Shown: positions 8,198-16,523, numbered from the stretch's first letter. The stretch is DNA of 64,000 nucleotides from Streptomyces coffeae (GCF_016741875.1 NZ_JAERRF010000012.1:62001-126000), one strand, 5' to 3'. Numbers and translations: made by a program. The notes: generated by a model not told the origin, from the sequence alone.

Positions 8198-8803
8198 ATG
8201 TACAGCTACGTGCTCGGATTCAAACTGGGGCTGCGCGGCGATGAGGCGAATCGATTCCTGGAGGAAGCGGTGCGCACCTGGCCATCCCGCTGGGACAGCA
8301 TTCCCGGGGTGAGCGGATTCCTGCTGCTGCGCGGCGCTCTGGCCTTGGGCGGCCAGCTCGAGTACCAGTTGCGAGTGGACATCGAGACGCTCGGCACCCT
8401 CGCCACGATCGACCACGTCATGGCGTCCGGTGCGGGAGGGTGGGGCGAGACGCGCGCCAGGTGGTTCAGGGCCCGTACGTTCGCGCAAGCGCGGGTACTC
8501 GGCTTTGCCGCTGGTGACGGCGGGCACCTCAATGAGCAGGGAGCGATTCACCTGGTCGCTCCCTGCGGAACCGGGGAGACAGACTCTTGTCTGGCGGCCG
8601 TGCGGGGAGTCCCCGGGGTCGTGTCGGCCCAGGTCCTCCGCCCGGCTCTCGCGGCGGCCGACGCACAGGAGGAACTCTGGGTGCGGATGCAGAGTCTGGA
8701 CAACCTGGACGGCCTGGCCGCCGCAGGTGCTCTGGCAACCGGTCGAGCCCACCTGTTCGGAGAGTTGCGCGAAGTTGATGGGGCGCTCTTTGCCGGAGCC
8801 TGA
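8198..8803 (+). CDS. Unrecognised 201-residue protein, possible tandem ferredoxin-like fold
   Basis: ATG at 8198 with AAGGGGAG seven bases upstream, a strong start. I do not recognise the family. Two halves are visible: residues 1-95 (FLEEAVRTWPSRWDSIPGVS, then a strand LEYQLRVDIE) and 115-195 (AIHLVAPCGTGETDSCLAAVRGVPGVV, then EELWVRMQ). Each reads as strand, helix, PGV turn, strand, as in dimeric alpha-beta barrel proteins of the Dabb/EthD type. No signal peptide, no membrane segment. Its 3' end overlaps the start of the ThiF-like gene by 26 bases, which implies coupled translation and a shared task. Function unknown. Confidence 0.75.
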   Translation: MYSYVLGFKLGLRGDEANRFLEEAVRTWPSRWDSIPGVSGFLLLRGALALGGQLEYQLRVDIETLGTLATIDHVMASGAGGWGETRARWFRARTFAQARVLGFAAGDGGHLNEQGAIHLVAPCGTGETDSCLAAVRGVPGVVSAQVLRPALAAADAQEELWVRMQSLDNLDGLAAAGALATGRAHLFGELREVDGALFAGA

Positions 8804-9893
8804 CAGGACGCCGTGTACGGGCACCACAGCGGACACTCCGGCGGACACCACCGCGGGCACCGCGGCCTCGGGCGGTCGGTACGCCATCGTCGAGCGCGTC
8901 GAGGTGCTTCGTTCGGCGGACTTCTCACAGTTGGCAGACCGCAGCGCCCTCGTGGTGGGATGCGGAGCCCTCGGGTCGGCGGTGGCAGCACATCTCGTTC
9001 GTGGAGGGGTGGGAACGGTCCGCGTCATCGACCGTGACATCGTCGAAGTCCGCAACCTCACCCACCAGATCCTCTACACCGAGCAGGACGCGGCGACGCG
9101 GCGATTCAAGGCGGAGGCGGCGGCAGCGCATCTGCTCGGTGTCAACGCGGACTGCCGTGTCGAAGGCGTTGTCGCCGACTTCACACCGAGTAATGCCCTT
9201 CGGCTGGCCTCCGGGACCGACCTGCTGGTGGACGGTGCCGACAACCTCGAGACCAAGCTGCTGCTCAACGATGTCGCGGTCGCAACGGGGACCCCGCTGG
9301 TCTACGGAGGGTGTGCGGGCACCGAGGGCTCGGTCCTGGCGGTCGTCCCCGGGGTGACCCACTGCCTTCGATGCCTTTGGCCCACACCAAGCGAATCGGC
9401 GAGCCGCATGACGTGTGAGACCCGCGGAGTGCTGCCGTCGACCGTGGCCACGGTGGCTGCGCTCCAGGCAACCGAGGCGCTGAAACTCCTCCTTGGCCTG
9501 GACGCCACCGCACTGTCGGGCCTGTTGCGGATCGACGTCTGGCACGCGGTGCTGCGCCGCGTCCCCCTGTCCCCGTTCGGCACCGGCTCACAAGCGTGTC
9601 CCACCTGCGGGGACAGGGATTTCGGCTATCTGCGCGGCGAGTACGGCACGGAGGCACGTCAGTTGTGCGGCGATGACACCGTGCTGCTGTGCGCCCCGGC
9701 CGTCGCACCCGATCTGGAACGCCTGAGACAGCGATATGGCGCGAACCCCTCGCTGCGCTCCTCGCCCGAGTGTGTGCGGGTCGACATCGATGGTTGCCGC
9801 ATCGTGGCATTCGCCAGCGGCAGAACCCTGATCCATGGCGCAGGCGGGGTGAACCGTGCCAAGGCCCTCTACACCCGGTACGTGACCGGGTGA
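8778..9893 (+). CDS. ThiF/MoeB-family adenylyltransferase (E1-like)
   Basis: 371 residues from ATG 8778, inside the 3' end of the preceding gene. These enzymes adenylate the C-terminal glycine of a ubiquitin-fold sulfur carrier, or other carboxylates. Visible features: Rossmann loop VVGCGALGSAV (59-69), DRDIVEVRNLTHQILY, the acidic LLVDGADN, the pair CLRCLW and CPTCGD that should hold zinc, and TCETRGVLPSTVATVAALQATEALKLL with a possible catalytic Cys. A C-terminal extension of about 90 residues (LCGDDTVLLC to LYTRYVTG) resembles that of Firmicutes ThiF proteins. No sulfur-carrier or thiazole synthase gene is nearby, so a thiamine role is not supported. The conserved companion is the unknown 201-residue protein. 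Confidence 0.82.
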   Translation: MGRSLPEPDRTPCTGTTADTPADTTAGTAASGGRYAIVERVEVLRSADFSQLADRSALVVGCGALGSAVAAHLVRGGVGTVRVIDRDIVEVRNLTHQILYTEQDAATRRFKAEAAAAHLLGVNADCRVEGVVADFTPSNALRLASGTDLLVDGADNLETKLLLNDVAVATGTPLVYGGCAGTEGSVLAVVPGVTHCLRCLWPTPSESASRMTCETRGVLPSTVATVAALQATEALKLLLGLDATALSGLLRIDVWHAVLRRVPLSPFGTGSQACPTCGDRDFGYLRGEYGTEARQLCGDDTVLLCAPAVAPDLERLRQRYGANPSLRSSPECVRVDIDGCRIVAFASGRTLIHGAGGVNRAKALYTRYVTG

Positions 9894-9926
9894 GACGCCC
9901 ACGCGGACGGGGGTGCACCACTGGTT

Positions 9927-10868
9927 TCAGGCCGCGCGGCCCTGGGTGAAGTGGCTGGGTCGCCCGTCACGCAGGACCAGGCGCCCTTGCTGCGCGGCCC
10001 TGGTGCGGGACATGAGGGTCCAACTGCCGTCGGCGCGGTGCAGAGCGGCCGAATGCCAGGGCGTGGTCCAGACGTCCGGCGCGTCGAGGAGGCGGATGCC
10101 GAACTTTGGGGCGCCGATGGGCTGCGGATGGATGGACAGACGGACGGAGTGCGGATGGTGGTCGGCGATGAGGTCACCCCAGGCCCGGCTGCGCTGGATG
10201 ACTCCGTAGGCCCGCTGACGACACTGGCGTTGGAGGGCCGAGCGAGTGCCGGGGTAGTCGGCGGTGTCCTCGACGAGAAAGCGGGTGATGCCGCGGTAGA
10301 GGGCGAGGGTGTGGTCGTCCGTGCCGATCTCGGCGCGCAGCGATTCCAGGGCGGGGGCGTAAGCCTCATGGACGTGGCTGCGTTTCGCGTCGTGGGGCAG
10401 GTCGCCCAGGACATCTCGCAGATCGAAGACGGAAAGTCTCTCCAGGCCCAGTCCGCTGATGAGGACGCGCAGTTCGTCGGCGTAGGCGTCGATGTGCTCG
10501 TCGGGGACGCCGATGAGGTCGCCGAAGATGTGGCCGTCGGAGCAGATGACCATGCGGGCGCCGGGCGGATGGATCCGCTCGATCTCGGCGCACAGGGCGT
10601 TGAGGAAGGTGAGGGAGAGGCGTTCACCCATGTCGGGGAGGTGACCGAGCACCTTGGCGGGGTTGGGGGACTTGCAGGGGAAACCGGGCAGGGTGAAGAC
10701 GATGGGAGCGCCCTCGCGTACGAAGTCACTGATCTGGCGCAGTTGGTGCGGGAATGCCTCGGCGGAGGCACGGGCGTGTCCGGTCGTTCGATGGTGCGGC
10801 AGGAGCAGGTTCAGGATCGCGGCGCTGATGTTCGTGGGGAGGGTGTCCGGCGCGGGAGTCAACGGCAT
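9927..10868 (-). CDS. Isonitrile (isocyanide) synthase, PvcA/DIT1 family
   Basis: 313 residues from ATG 10868 with GGAGGA five bases upstream. PvcA/IsnA/DIT1 enzymes turn the amino group of L-tyrosine or L-tryptophan into an isonitrile, taking the carbon from ribulose-5-phosphate. The family pattern is clear: ISDFVREGAPIVFTLPGFPCKSPN (about 48-72), then the LPDMGERLSLTFLNALC helix and ICSDGHIFGDLIGVPDEHIDAY. The length is usual for the bacterial branch. It is the last gene of a minus-strand run with a P450, an amidotransferase and an exporter. There is no PvcB-type Fe/2-oxoglutarate oxygenase, so the carboxylate is probably kept and amidated by the neighbouring AsnB-like enzyme. Tyrosine as substrate is inferred from the pathway logic, not read from residues. 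Confidence 0.87.
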   Translation of the reverse strand: MPLTPAPDTLPTNISAAILNLLLPHHRTTGHARASAEAFPHQLRQISDFVREGAPIVFTLPGFPCKSPNPAKVLGHLPDMGERLSLTFLNALCAEIERIHPPGARMVICSDGHIFGDLIGVPDEHIDAYADELRVLISGLGLERLSVFDLRDVLGDLPHDAKRSHVHEAYAPALESLRAEIGTDDHTLALYRGITRFLVEDTADYPGTRSALQRQCRQRAYGVIQRSRAWGDLIADHHPHSVRLSIHPQPIGAPKFGIRLLDAPDVWTTPWHSAALHRADGSWTLMSRTRAAQQGRLVLRDGRPSHFTQGRAA

Positions 10869-10880
10869 GTCGTTCCTCCG

Positions 10881-10902
10881 GGAGGCGTGTGGGAGGCGTG
10901 TG
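10881..10902. repeat. Tandem 11-bp repeat in the P450-isonitrile synthase spacer
   Basis: GGAGGCGTGTG occurs twice head to tail, 13 bases upstream of the isonitrile synthase start, followed by nested CATGGCG repeats up to about 10940. The 148-bp spacer is the longest inside the biosynthetic run and may hold a separate promoter or a leader structure for the synthase. Confidence 0.55.
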
Positions 10903-11016
10903 GGGGCGTGCGGACATGGCGCCATGGCGGCATGGCGCTGTGCCGGAACGTGGCCAGGCGCTGTCGGTCGGATGGGGGGTGCTGCTCGGTCGGAGCCGGT
11001 CGGCCGTACGCCGGTG

Positions 11017-12273
11017 TCAGAGCCGTCGGTCGTAGCCGACCGGCAGGTGGTTGGTGCCGCGGCCGAGGACGGCCGGGATCCACTCGATGTCCTCGTCCTT
11101 GATGGCCAGGCGAAGACCGGGGAGGCGCCTGAGGAGAGTCCCGAGTGCGATCCGGAGTTCGGTGCGGGCGAGGGCGGCACCGGGGCAGAAGTGGATGCCG
11201 TGGCCGAAAGCGAGATGCGGGTTGGGGCTGCGGTCGAGGTCGAGGGTGTCGGGGTCGGGGAAGCGGCGCGGGTCGCGGTTGGCGGCGCACAGGGAGACGA
11301 TCACGGAGTCACCGGCCGGTATCTCGGTCCCGTGGAGGTCGCTGTCCTTGTCGAAGAAGCGCCAGGTGGTCAGTTCGAAGGCGCTGTCGTAGCGGAGGAG
11401 CTCCTCGACCGCCCGGGGGAGGAGGTCCGGGTCGTCACGCAGCCGGGCCAGCTCGGCCGGGTGGCGGAAGAGGGCGATCAGCGCCGTGGTGATCTGGTTG
11501 GTGACCGGCTCCTGGCCCGCCACCAGAAGCTGGAAGATCATGGAGTCCAGCTCCTCCTGCGACAGTTCGCCGTGGTCGCGGGCCACGACCAGACGGCTGA
11601 GCAGGTCATCGTCCCCATGCTCACGCTTGTGGGAGACGATCTCGGCGATATAGCTCTGTAGACCGTGCAGTCGCGCCTCGTACAGCGGCCGTCCGGGGTC
11701 GGTGGGGCCGACCGGCTGGACGACCTTCCCCCAGTCGCGGTCGAACCGGGCTGCCAACTCCTTCGGAAGGCCGATGACTTCGGCGAGAACCTGGAAGGGA
11801 TAGTGGGCGGCGAAGCCGGTCACCAGATCAGCGGGGCCCGTTTCGGGCAGCGCGTCGATCAGGGCGTCGGCCAGTTGTTGGAAACGGGGCCGGAGACCCT
11901 CGATACGGCGCGGGGTGAAGGCGTCGGTGACGAAGCGCCGCATGCGGGTGTGCCGGGGCGGGTCCTGGTGGAGGAGGTGGACCTGGAGCTGAGAGTGCTG
12001 CGGCTCCGGCATGATCGAGGCGCGGGCGCGCCAGCGGTCGTTGCCCCGGTCGTGGTTCTTGCCCAGGCGGTCGTCGTTGAGCGCGGAGTGGGCGGCGTCG
12101 TAGCCGGTGACGAGCCACGCCCGTACCCCGCTGGGGAAGAGCACGCGGTGGACCGGGCCCGTGTCGCGCATGCGCTCGTAGAGGGGGTAGGGGTCGGCCT
12201 TGTAGGGGCAGCCCATCAGCGGTACCGGTTCGGTGAGGGGCTCGGTGGCCGTCTCGGTGTGGTGGGGGGTCAT
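11017..12273 (-). CDS. Cytochrome P450 with Pro in place of the conserved I-helix Thr
   Basis: 418 residues, soluble bacterial P450 length; ATG 12273 with GAGGAG eight bases upstream. Signatures: ExxR at 291-294 (ELLR), heme loop FGHGIHFCPG with ligand Cys363, and I-helix LLVAGQEPVTNQ where position 256, normally Thr in AGxETT, is Pro. That Thr helps split the O-O bond; P450s that couple phenols (CYP158A2, OxyB) also lack it. Together with an isonitrile synthase on one side and an amidotransferase 12 bases upstream on the other, the natural proposal is oxidative biaryl or ether coupling of a tyrosine-derived isonitrile. That role is inference. No ferredoxin gene is adjacent, so redox partners must come from elsewhere. 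Confidence 0.9.
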   Translation of the reverse strand: MTPHHTETATEPLTEPVPLMGCPYKADPYPLYERMRDTGPVHRVLFPSGVRAWLVTGYDAAHSALNDDRLGKNHDRGNDRWRARASIMPEPQHSQLQVHLLHQDPPRHTRMRRFVTDAFTPRRIEGLRPRFQQLADALIDALPETGPADLVTGFAAHYPFQVLAEVIGLPKELAARFDRDWGKVVQPVGPTDPGRPLYEARLHGLQSYIAEIVSHKREHGDDDLLSRLVVARDHGELSQEELDSMIFQLLVAGQEPVTNQITTALIALFRHPAELARLRDDPDLLPRAVEELLRYDSAFELTTWRFFDKDSDLHGTEIPAGDSVIVSLCAANRDPRRFPDPDTLDLDRSPNPHLAFGHGIHFCPGAALARTELRIALGTLLRRLPGLRLAIKDEDIEWIPAVLGRGTNHLPVGYDRRL

Positions 12274-12285
12274 GAACGGGGCTCC

Positions 12286-14124
12286 TCAGAGGGCGAGTTC
12301 GGGCTGATGGTGGTCCAGCCACAGGGCGAGGTCGACAACACGTTCCAGCCGCAGCCGGTGGCCCCACTCCAGCCGGTCGGGCGGTGTGTCCAGGCAGGGT
12401 TTGATCTGGGTTTCGTCGGCCAGGGCGCGGACCCGCTCGGTGGCCAGGGACTCACGGGCCAGGTCCTGAAGGCCGCGGTTGTAGTCGGGGTGGTGGGTGG
12501 CCGGGTAGTGGTTCTTGGGCCGGTGCAGCACCGAGTCGGGGGCAAGACCGGCACCGGCGGCCCGCAGCAGGCTCTTCTCGCGGCCGTCGAAACTCTTCAG
12601 CGACCAGGGTGCGTTGAAGGCGTACTCGACGAGCCGGTGGTCGCAGTAGGGGACACGCACCTCCAGGCCCTGGCTCATGCTCAACCGGTCCTTGCGGTGC
12701 AGCAGCTGACGGAGCCAGCGGGTGAGGGAGAGGTGCTGCATCTCCCGCTGACGGTGCTCGGCCGGACTCTCGTCGTCCAGGTGCGGTACGGCAGCCAGGG
12801 CACCGCGGTAGGTGTCCTCGCGGAACTCGGCGATGCGCAGGTCGAGGTCGGGGTTGAGGGGCATGGCGGCCTCGTCGCCGGTGACCAGGAGCCAGGGGAA
12901 GGTGGCCGCCGCCAGGGCCTTGGGGTTGTGGAACCAGGGGTAGCCGCCGAAGACCTCGTCGGCTGCCTCGCCGGACAGGGCGACGGTGGAGTGCCCGCGT
13001 ATCTCCCCGAAGAGCAGATAGAGCGAGGTGTCCATGTCGCCGACGCCGATCGGCGAGTCGCGTGCCACGACGACCGCCGTGCGGTGCTCGGGGTCGAGCA
13101 GGGCACGCGGGTCGAGCACGACGGTGCTGTGGTCGGTGCCGATGAAGACCCCGGCCTCGATGGCGTACGGGGTGTCATGGCCGGTCCGCAGTACGTCCCC
13201 GGTGAACTGCTCGGCCTGGTCGCTGTAATCGACGGCGTAGGAGCGGATGCGAGCGTCCGGGCCTTCGCGCAGGCGCAGTTCATCGGCGAGCAGGGCGGTC
13301 AGAACGGTGGAGTCGATGCCACCGGACAGCAGGGAGCAGAGCGGTACATCGGCCTCCAGCTGGCCGCGGGCGGCCCTGCCGACCAGGTCTCGGATCCGCT
13401 CGACCGTCTCGTCCCGCCCGTCGCCGTGGGCCCGCGCCTCCAGCTGCCAGTAGCGGCGTTCACGGATGCCGTCGCGGTCCAGGACGAGCAGCCCACCGGG
13501 TTCGACCTCGCGGACACCGGACCACACGGTCGGGCCGGTGTTGAACAGCAGGCTGTATGCCTCCCGCAGCCCGTCGGCATCCACCCGCGGCCGGATCTCG
13601 GGGTGGGCGAACAGCGCCTTGGGTTCGGAGGCGAAGGCCAGGCCGCCATCGACGGCCGCCCAGAACAGCGGTTTGACGCCCAGCCGGTCGCGCACCAGCA
13701 GCAGCCGCTGGGCCCGCTCGTCCCAGACGGCGAAGGCGAACATGCCGTCCAGATGGTCGGCGACATCCTCGCCCCACTCAGCGTAGGCGCGCAGCACCAC
13801 CTCGGTGTCGCTGCGGGTGCGGAAGGCATGCCCCCGGGCCCGCAGTTCGGCGCGCAGCTCGTGGTGGTTGTAGACCTCACCGCTGTAGCTGAGCACGGCG
13901 GTCGGCTCATCCGGACGGTCGGTCATGGGCTGTACGCCGCCGGCGAGGTCGATGACGGCCAGGCGGCGGTGACCGATCGCGGCGTGCCGGCCGAGCCAGA
14001 CGCCGCCCGCGTCGGGGCCGCGTGGGGTGAGGGCGGCGGTCATGGCCTCGATGACCGGGGCGCGCGTGCGGGCGTCGTGGGGGAGGGGCGGGCGGAAGGA
14101 CGCCCAGCCGGTGATTCCACACAT
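12286..14124 (-). CDS. Asparagine synthase-like glutamine amidotransferase (AsnB family)
   Basis: 612 residues. The start at ATG 14124 (CAGGAG eight bases upstream) is fixed by the N-terminal nucleophile: MCGITGW places Cys2 at the processed N-terminus. Residues 1-200 form the glutaminase domain (RGPDAGG, GHRRLAVIDL, YSGEVYN); residues about 240-600 form the ATP-pyrophosphatase synthetase domain with SGGIDST (267-273). The enzyme adenylates a carboxylate and amidates it with ammonia from glutamine. Primary-metabolism AsnB makes asparagine; copies inside biosynthetic runs usually amidate a pathway acid. Here, 12 bases from a P450 gene and close to an isonitrile synthase, the likely substrate is the isonitrile carboxylate. 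That assignment is inferred. Confidence 0.88.
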   Translation of the reverse strand: MCGITGWASFRPPLPHDARTRAPVIEAMTAALTPRGPDAGGVWLGRHAAIGHRRLAVIDLAGGVQPMTDRPDEPTAVLSYSGEVYNHHELRAELRARGHAFRTRSDTEVVLRAYAEWGEDVADHLDGMFAFAVWDERAQRLLLVRDRLGVKPLFWAAVDGGLAFASEPKALFAHPEIRPRVDADGLREAYSLLFNTGPTVWSGVREVEPGGLLVLDRDGIRERRYWQLEARAHGDGRDETVERIRDLVGRAARGQLEADVPLCSLLSGGIDSTVLTALLADELRLREGPDARIRSYAVDYSDQAEQFTGDVLRTGHDTPYAIEAGVFIGTDHSTVVLDPRALLDPEHRTAVVVARDSPIGVGDMDTSLYLLFGEIRGHSTVALSGEAADEVFGGYPWFHNPKALAAATFPWLLVTGDEAAMPLNPDLDLRIAEFREDTYRGALAAVPHLDDESPAEHRQREMQHLSLTRWLRQLLHRKDRLSMSQGLEVRVPYCDHRLVEYAFNAPWSLKSFDGREKSLLRAAGAGLAPDSVLHRPKNHYPATHHPDYNRGLQDLARESLATERVRALADETQIKPCLDTPPDRLEWGHRLRLERVVDLALWLDHHQPELAL

Positions 14125-14140
14125 ACAGCTGGCTCCTGGA

Positions 14141-15559
14141 TCAGGGGTGAGCGGCGGGCGCCGCGTCGGTGGTCTTATCGGGCTCGGGTCCGGGCTTGGT
14201 GGCGGGCCATACGAGCAGGGGTACGGCGAGACAGGCGACGGTGGCGGCCAAGGCAAGACCCGCTCCTGCCCCGCCGCTCAGTCCCCAGGCGGCCGTGGCC
14301 AGGGCGGGGCCGAGGGTGAAACCGAGGCTGCGGGCGAGCTGCACGGTCGACCCGACGGTCGCGGTCCGCTCCGGTGGGGCGGCGCCCATGACCAGGGCCT
14401 GGGTGGGCCCGCCGTTCAGCCCCATTCCCACACCGGCCAGCGCCAGCCGCCAGGCCATCTGTAGCGCGGACCAGTCGCCGTCCAGCGGAACCAGCAGCAG
14501 CAGTCCGGTGGCGGTGAGCGCGGCACCGGCGACCGCGACCGACCGGGCCCCGCACCGGTCGGCGAGGCGTCCACCGAGCGGCCCGGCCAGGCCCATGCCC
14601 AGCGGGAAGGCGAGGACGATCAGCCCGGTCGTCGTGGCGCTGACGCCATCGTCCCGCTGGAGGTGCAGGGCGACGACGTAATGCATGGCCGCGAATCCGG
14701 CCGCGAGGGTCAGCACGGCCCCGTGGGCCGGGAGCAGCCCGGTCGTACGCAGGACGCCGGTGACCGGGCGACCGCCCGGCCCGCGCAGCCACCACCACAG
14801 CGGGGGCAGCGCGACCGTTGCGAGGAGCAGCCACCACGGCCCGCCCGGTGCCAGCGTCAACGCCAGCAGCAGGGCCGCGACGCCCGTGGCCACCAGCAGT
14901 GCGTCGGCCACCGCCCGGCGATCGGGCGGGCGCAGTCCGTCGTCCCGGGGCATCGCCTTCCACGCGACGGCCAGGGCCAGTACACAGAAGGGGATCTTGA
15001 CCAGCAGGACGGACCGCCAGCCGAAGTGGTCGATCAGCAGACCGCCGAGGGCCGGTCCGGTCACCGCGCCCAGCGGGCCCAGGGTGGCGGGCACGCTCAT
15101 GGCCCGCCCGCGCCGCTCCGGCCGTACCGACCGGATCGCCAGCACCGGCATCAGCACGAACAGCACCGCACCGAACGTCCCCTGCGCGAGGCGGGCGACG
15201 ATCAGCCACCCGGCCCAGGGCGCGATGGCGGCCAGCGCACTGCACAGGGCGAAGCCGGTGGTGGCGGCCAGCAGGGCGGAGCGCGGCCCTACGCGGTCCA
15301 GCCACCGGCCGACCGGCAACAGCAGGGCCACTACGGAGATCTGGTAGGCCAGCACGGCCCACTGGGCGGTCTCGGCGGACACCTCCAAGCTGTCGGCGAT
15401 GTCCGCCAGGGCCACATTGACGATGTTCATGTCGAGCATCGCCACGAACGACAGCACGCCCGCCACGGCCACCAGCGTCCAGCGGTCCTCGCCTCCGGAA
15501 CCGGCGGAATCCGCGGGTATGTCACCGGGCCGTTCCGAACCGGGACTTCGCTGGTTCAT
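14141..15559 (-). CDS. MFS drug-efflux transporter, DHA2/EmrB-QacA type (14 TM)
   Basis: 472 residues from ATG 15559 behind GAGGAGCGAAAGG. About 14 hydrophobic segments are visible, with the family motifs LDMNIVNVALADIADSLEVS in TM1 and GRWLDRVGPRSALL in the first cytoplasmic loop. It ends 16 bases before the AsnB-like gene and heads the biosynthetic run, so it is the probable exporter or self-resistance pump for the isonitrile product. An N-terminal stretch of about 30 charged residues precedes TM1. A perfect 12-bp hairpin lies in its leader. Confidence 0.88.
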   Translation of the reverse strand: MNQRSPGSERPGDIPADSAGSGGEDRWTLVAVAGVLSFVAMLDMNIVNVALADIADSLEVSAETAQWAVLAYQISVVALLLPVGRWLDRVGPRSALLAATTGFALCSALAAIAPWAGWLIVARLAQGTFGAVLFVLMPVLAIRSVRPERRGRAMSVPATLGPLGAVTGPALGGLLIDHFGWRSVLLVKIPFCVLALAVAWKAMPRDDGLRPPDRRAVADALLVATGVAALLLALTLAPGGPWWLLLATVALPPLWWWLRGPGGRPVTGVLRTTGLLPAHGAVLTLAAGFAAMHYVVALHLQRDDGVSATTTGLIVLAFPLGMGLAGPLGGRLADRCGARSVAVAGAALTATGLLLLVPLDGDWSALQMAWRLALAGVGMGLNGGPTQALVMGAAPPERTATVGSTVQLARSLGFTLGPALATAAWGLSGGAGAGLALAATVACLAVPLLVWPATKPGPEPDKTTDAAPAAHP

Positions 15560-15581
15560 CCTTTCGCTCCTCACCGTCGCC

Positions 15582-15609
15582 GATGGGGCTGCCGGATGGC
15601 AGCCCCATC
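15582..15609. terminator. Perfect 12-bp hairpin between ABC importer and exporter/biosynthesis genes
   Basis: Arms GATGGGGCTGCC and GGCAGCCCCATC with a GGAT tetraloop, 110 bases after the ABC ATPase stop and 22 bases before the MFS start (all minus strand). It may end the importer transcript, or act as an attenuator in the leader of the biosynthetic run. No T-run follows. Confidence 0.65.
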
Positions 15610-15719
15610 TCAAAGGTCGGACGGAGAGCGGGGTGAGTTCCGGCTCTTGGCGACCGCCCCGCGATTCCGCCTGTCGCCCAGTGAAGATGGCACCCTGCCC
15701 GGAATTCCCCAGTCTCCCC

Positions 15720-16523
15720 TCATCTGTGACACTCCGTAGTCGGCTCCGCACCCGCTGGTGCCCGGTGGTCGAAGGCGATCAAGGGATCGCCGGTGAGCGG
15801 GTGCTCGACAACAGCCGCCCGCACTCCGAACGCCTCGGCCATCAAGTCCGGAGTGAGCACCTCGCGCGGCGGTCCGGAGGCGATCACGGCTCCGGCGTGC
15901 AGGACATGCAACCGGTCGCAGGCGGAGGCGGCCGCGTTGAGGTCATGGAGTGACACCAGCGTCGTACGGCGCTGCGCGCGCAGCAAGGCCAGCAGCTCCA
16001 CCTGGTGACGCACGTCGAGGTGGTTGGTCGGTTCGTCCAGCACCAGGACATCCGGGTTCTGCGCGAACGCGCGGGCCAGCAGGACGCGTTGCCGTTCGCC
16101 ACCGGACAGGGCCGTGAAGCGGCGCCCGGCGTGATCCTCCATGCCCACGTCGGCAAGGGCTCCGGCGACGGTGTCCCGGTCCTGGGCGTCCTCCCCCGCG
16201 AAGGCTCGCTTGTAGGGGGTGCGGCCCATCGCGACCACCTCGCGGACGGTCAGCTCGAAGTCACTGCCCCGCTCCTGCGGGAGGGCGGCGATGTGCCGCG
16301 CCGACTCGACGGGGGCCATCCGCCGGATGTCGGTACCGGCGAGCAGCACCCTTCCGGCGCTGGGTTTCAGGTGGCGGTAGACCGTGCGCAGGAGCGTGGA
16401 CTTGCCACTGCCGTTCGGTCCGACCAGACCGGTGATCTCGCCTTCCGCCGCGATCAGATGGGCGCCCGCCACGACGGTACGACCGGCGTACGCGACATGC
16501 AGGTTCTCGATGTCGATCCTCAA
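15720..16523 (-). CDS. ABC transporter ATPase, siderophore/cobalamin (FecE/BtuD) type
   Basis: 267 residues. The start is TTG at 16523 inside TTGA, overlapping the permease stop; the protein begins at the normal place for the family (LRIDIENLHVAYAGR). Walker A GPNGSGKST, Q-loop LPQERG, signature LSGGERQRVLLARA, Walker B VLVLDEPTNHLD and H-loop LVSLHDL are all intact. It powers the permease encoded directly upstream. In this family the cargo is a metal chelate or cobalamin. Context, next to an isonitrile biosynthetic run, suggests uptake of a metal-isonitrile complex, which is untested. Confidence 0.9.
   Translation of the reverse strand: MRIDIENLHVAYAGRTVVAGAHLIAAEGEITGLVGPNGSGKSTLLRTVYRHLKPSAGRVLLAGTDIRRMAPVESARHIAALPQERGSDFELTVREVVAMGRTPYKRAFAGEDAQDRDTVAGALADVGMEDHAGRRFTALSGGERQRVLLARAFAQNPDVLVLDEPTNHLDVRHQVELLALLRAQRRTTLVSLHDLNAAASACDRLHVLHAGAVIASGPPREVLTPDLMAEAFGVRAAVVEHPLTGDPLIAFDHRAPAGAEPTTECHR

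Noticed and set aside
8778..9893. Assignment of the ThiF-like gene to thiamine or molybdopterin synthesis
   Set aside because: No thiS, thiG, moaD or related genes are nearby, and the coupled partner is not a sulfur carrier.
11665..14319. Very long plus-strand open frame opposite the P450 and AsnB-like genes
   Set aside because: It is a GC-rich antisense shadow: composition is Gly/Val/Ala/Arg repetitive, no motif is recognisable, and both minus-strand genes show complete family signatures.
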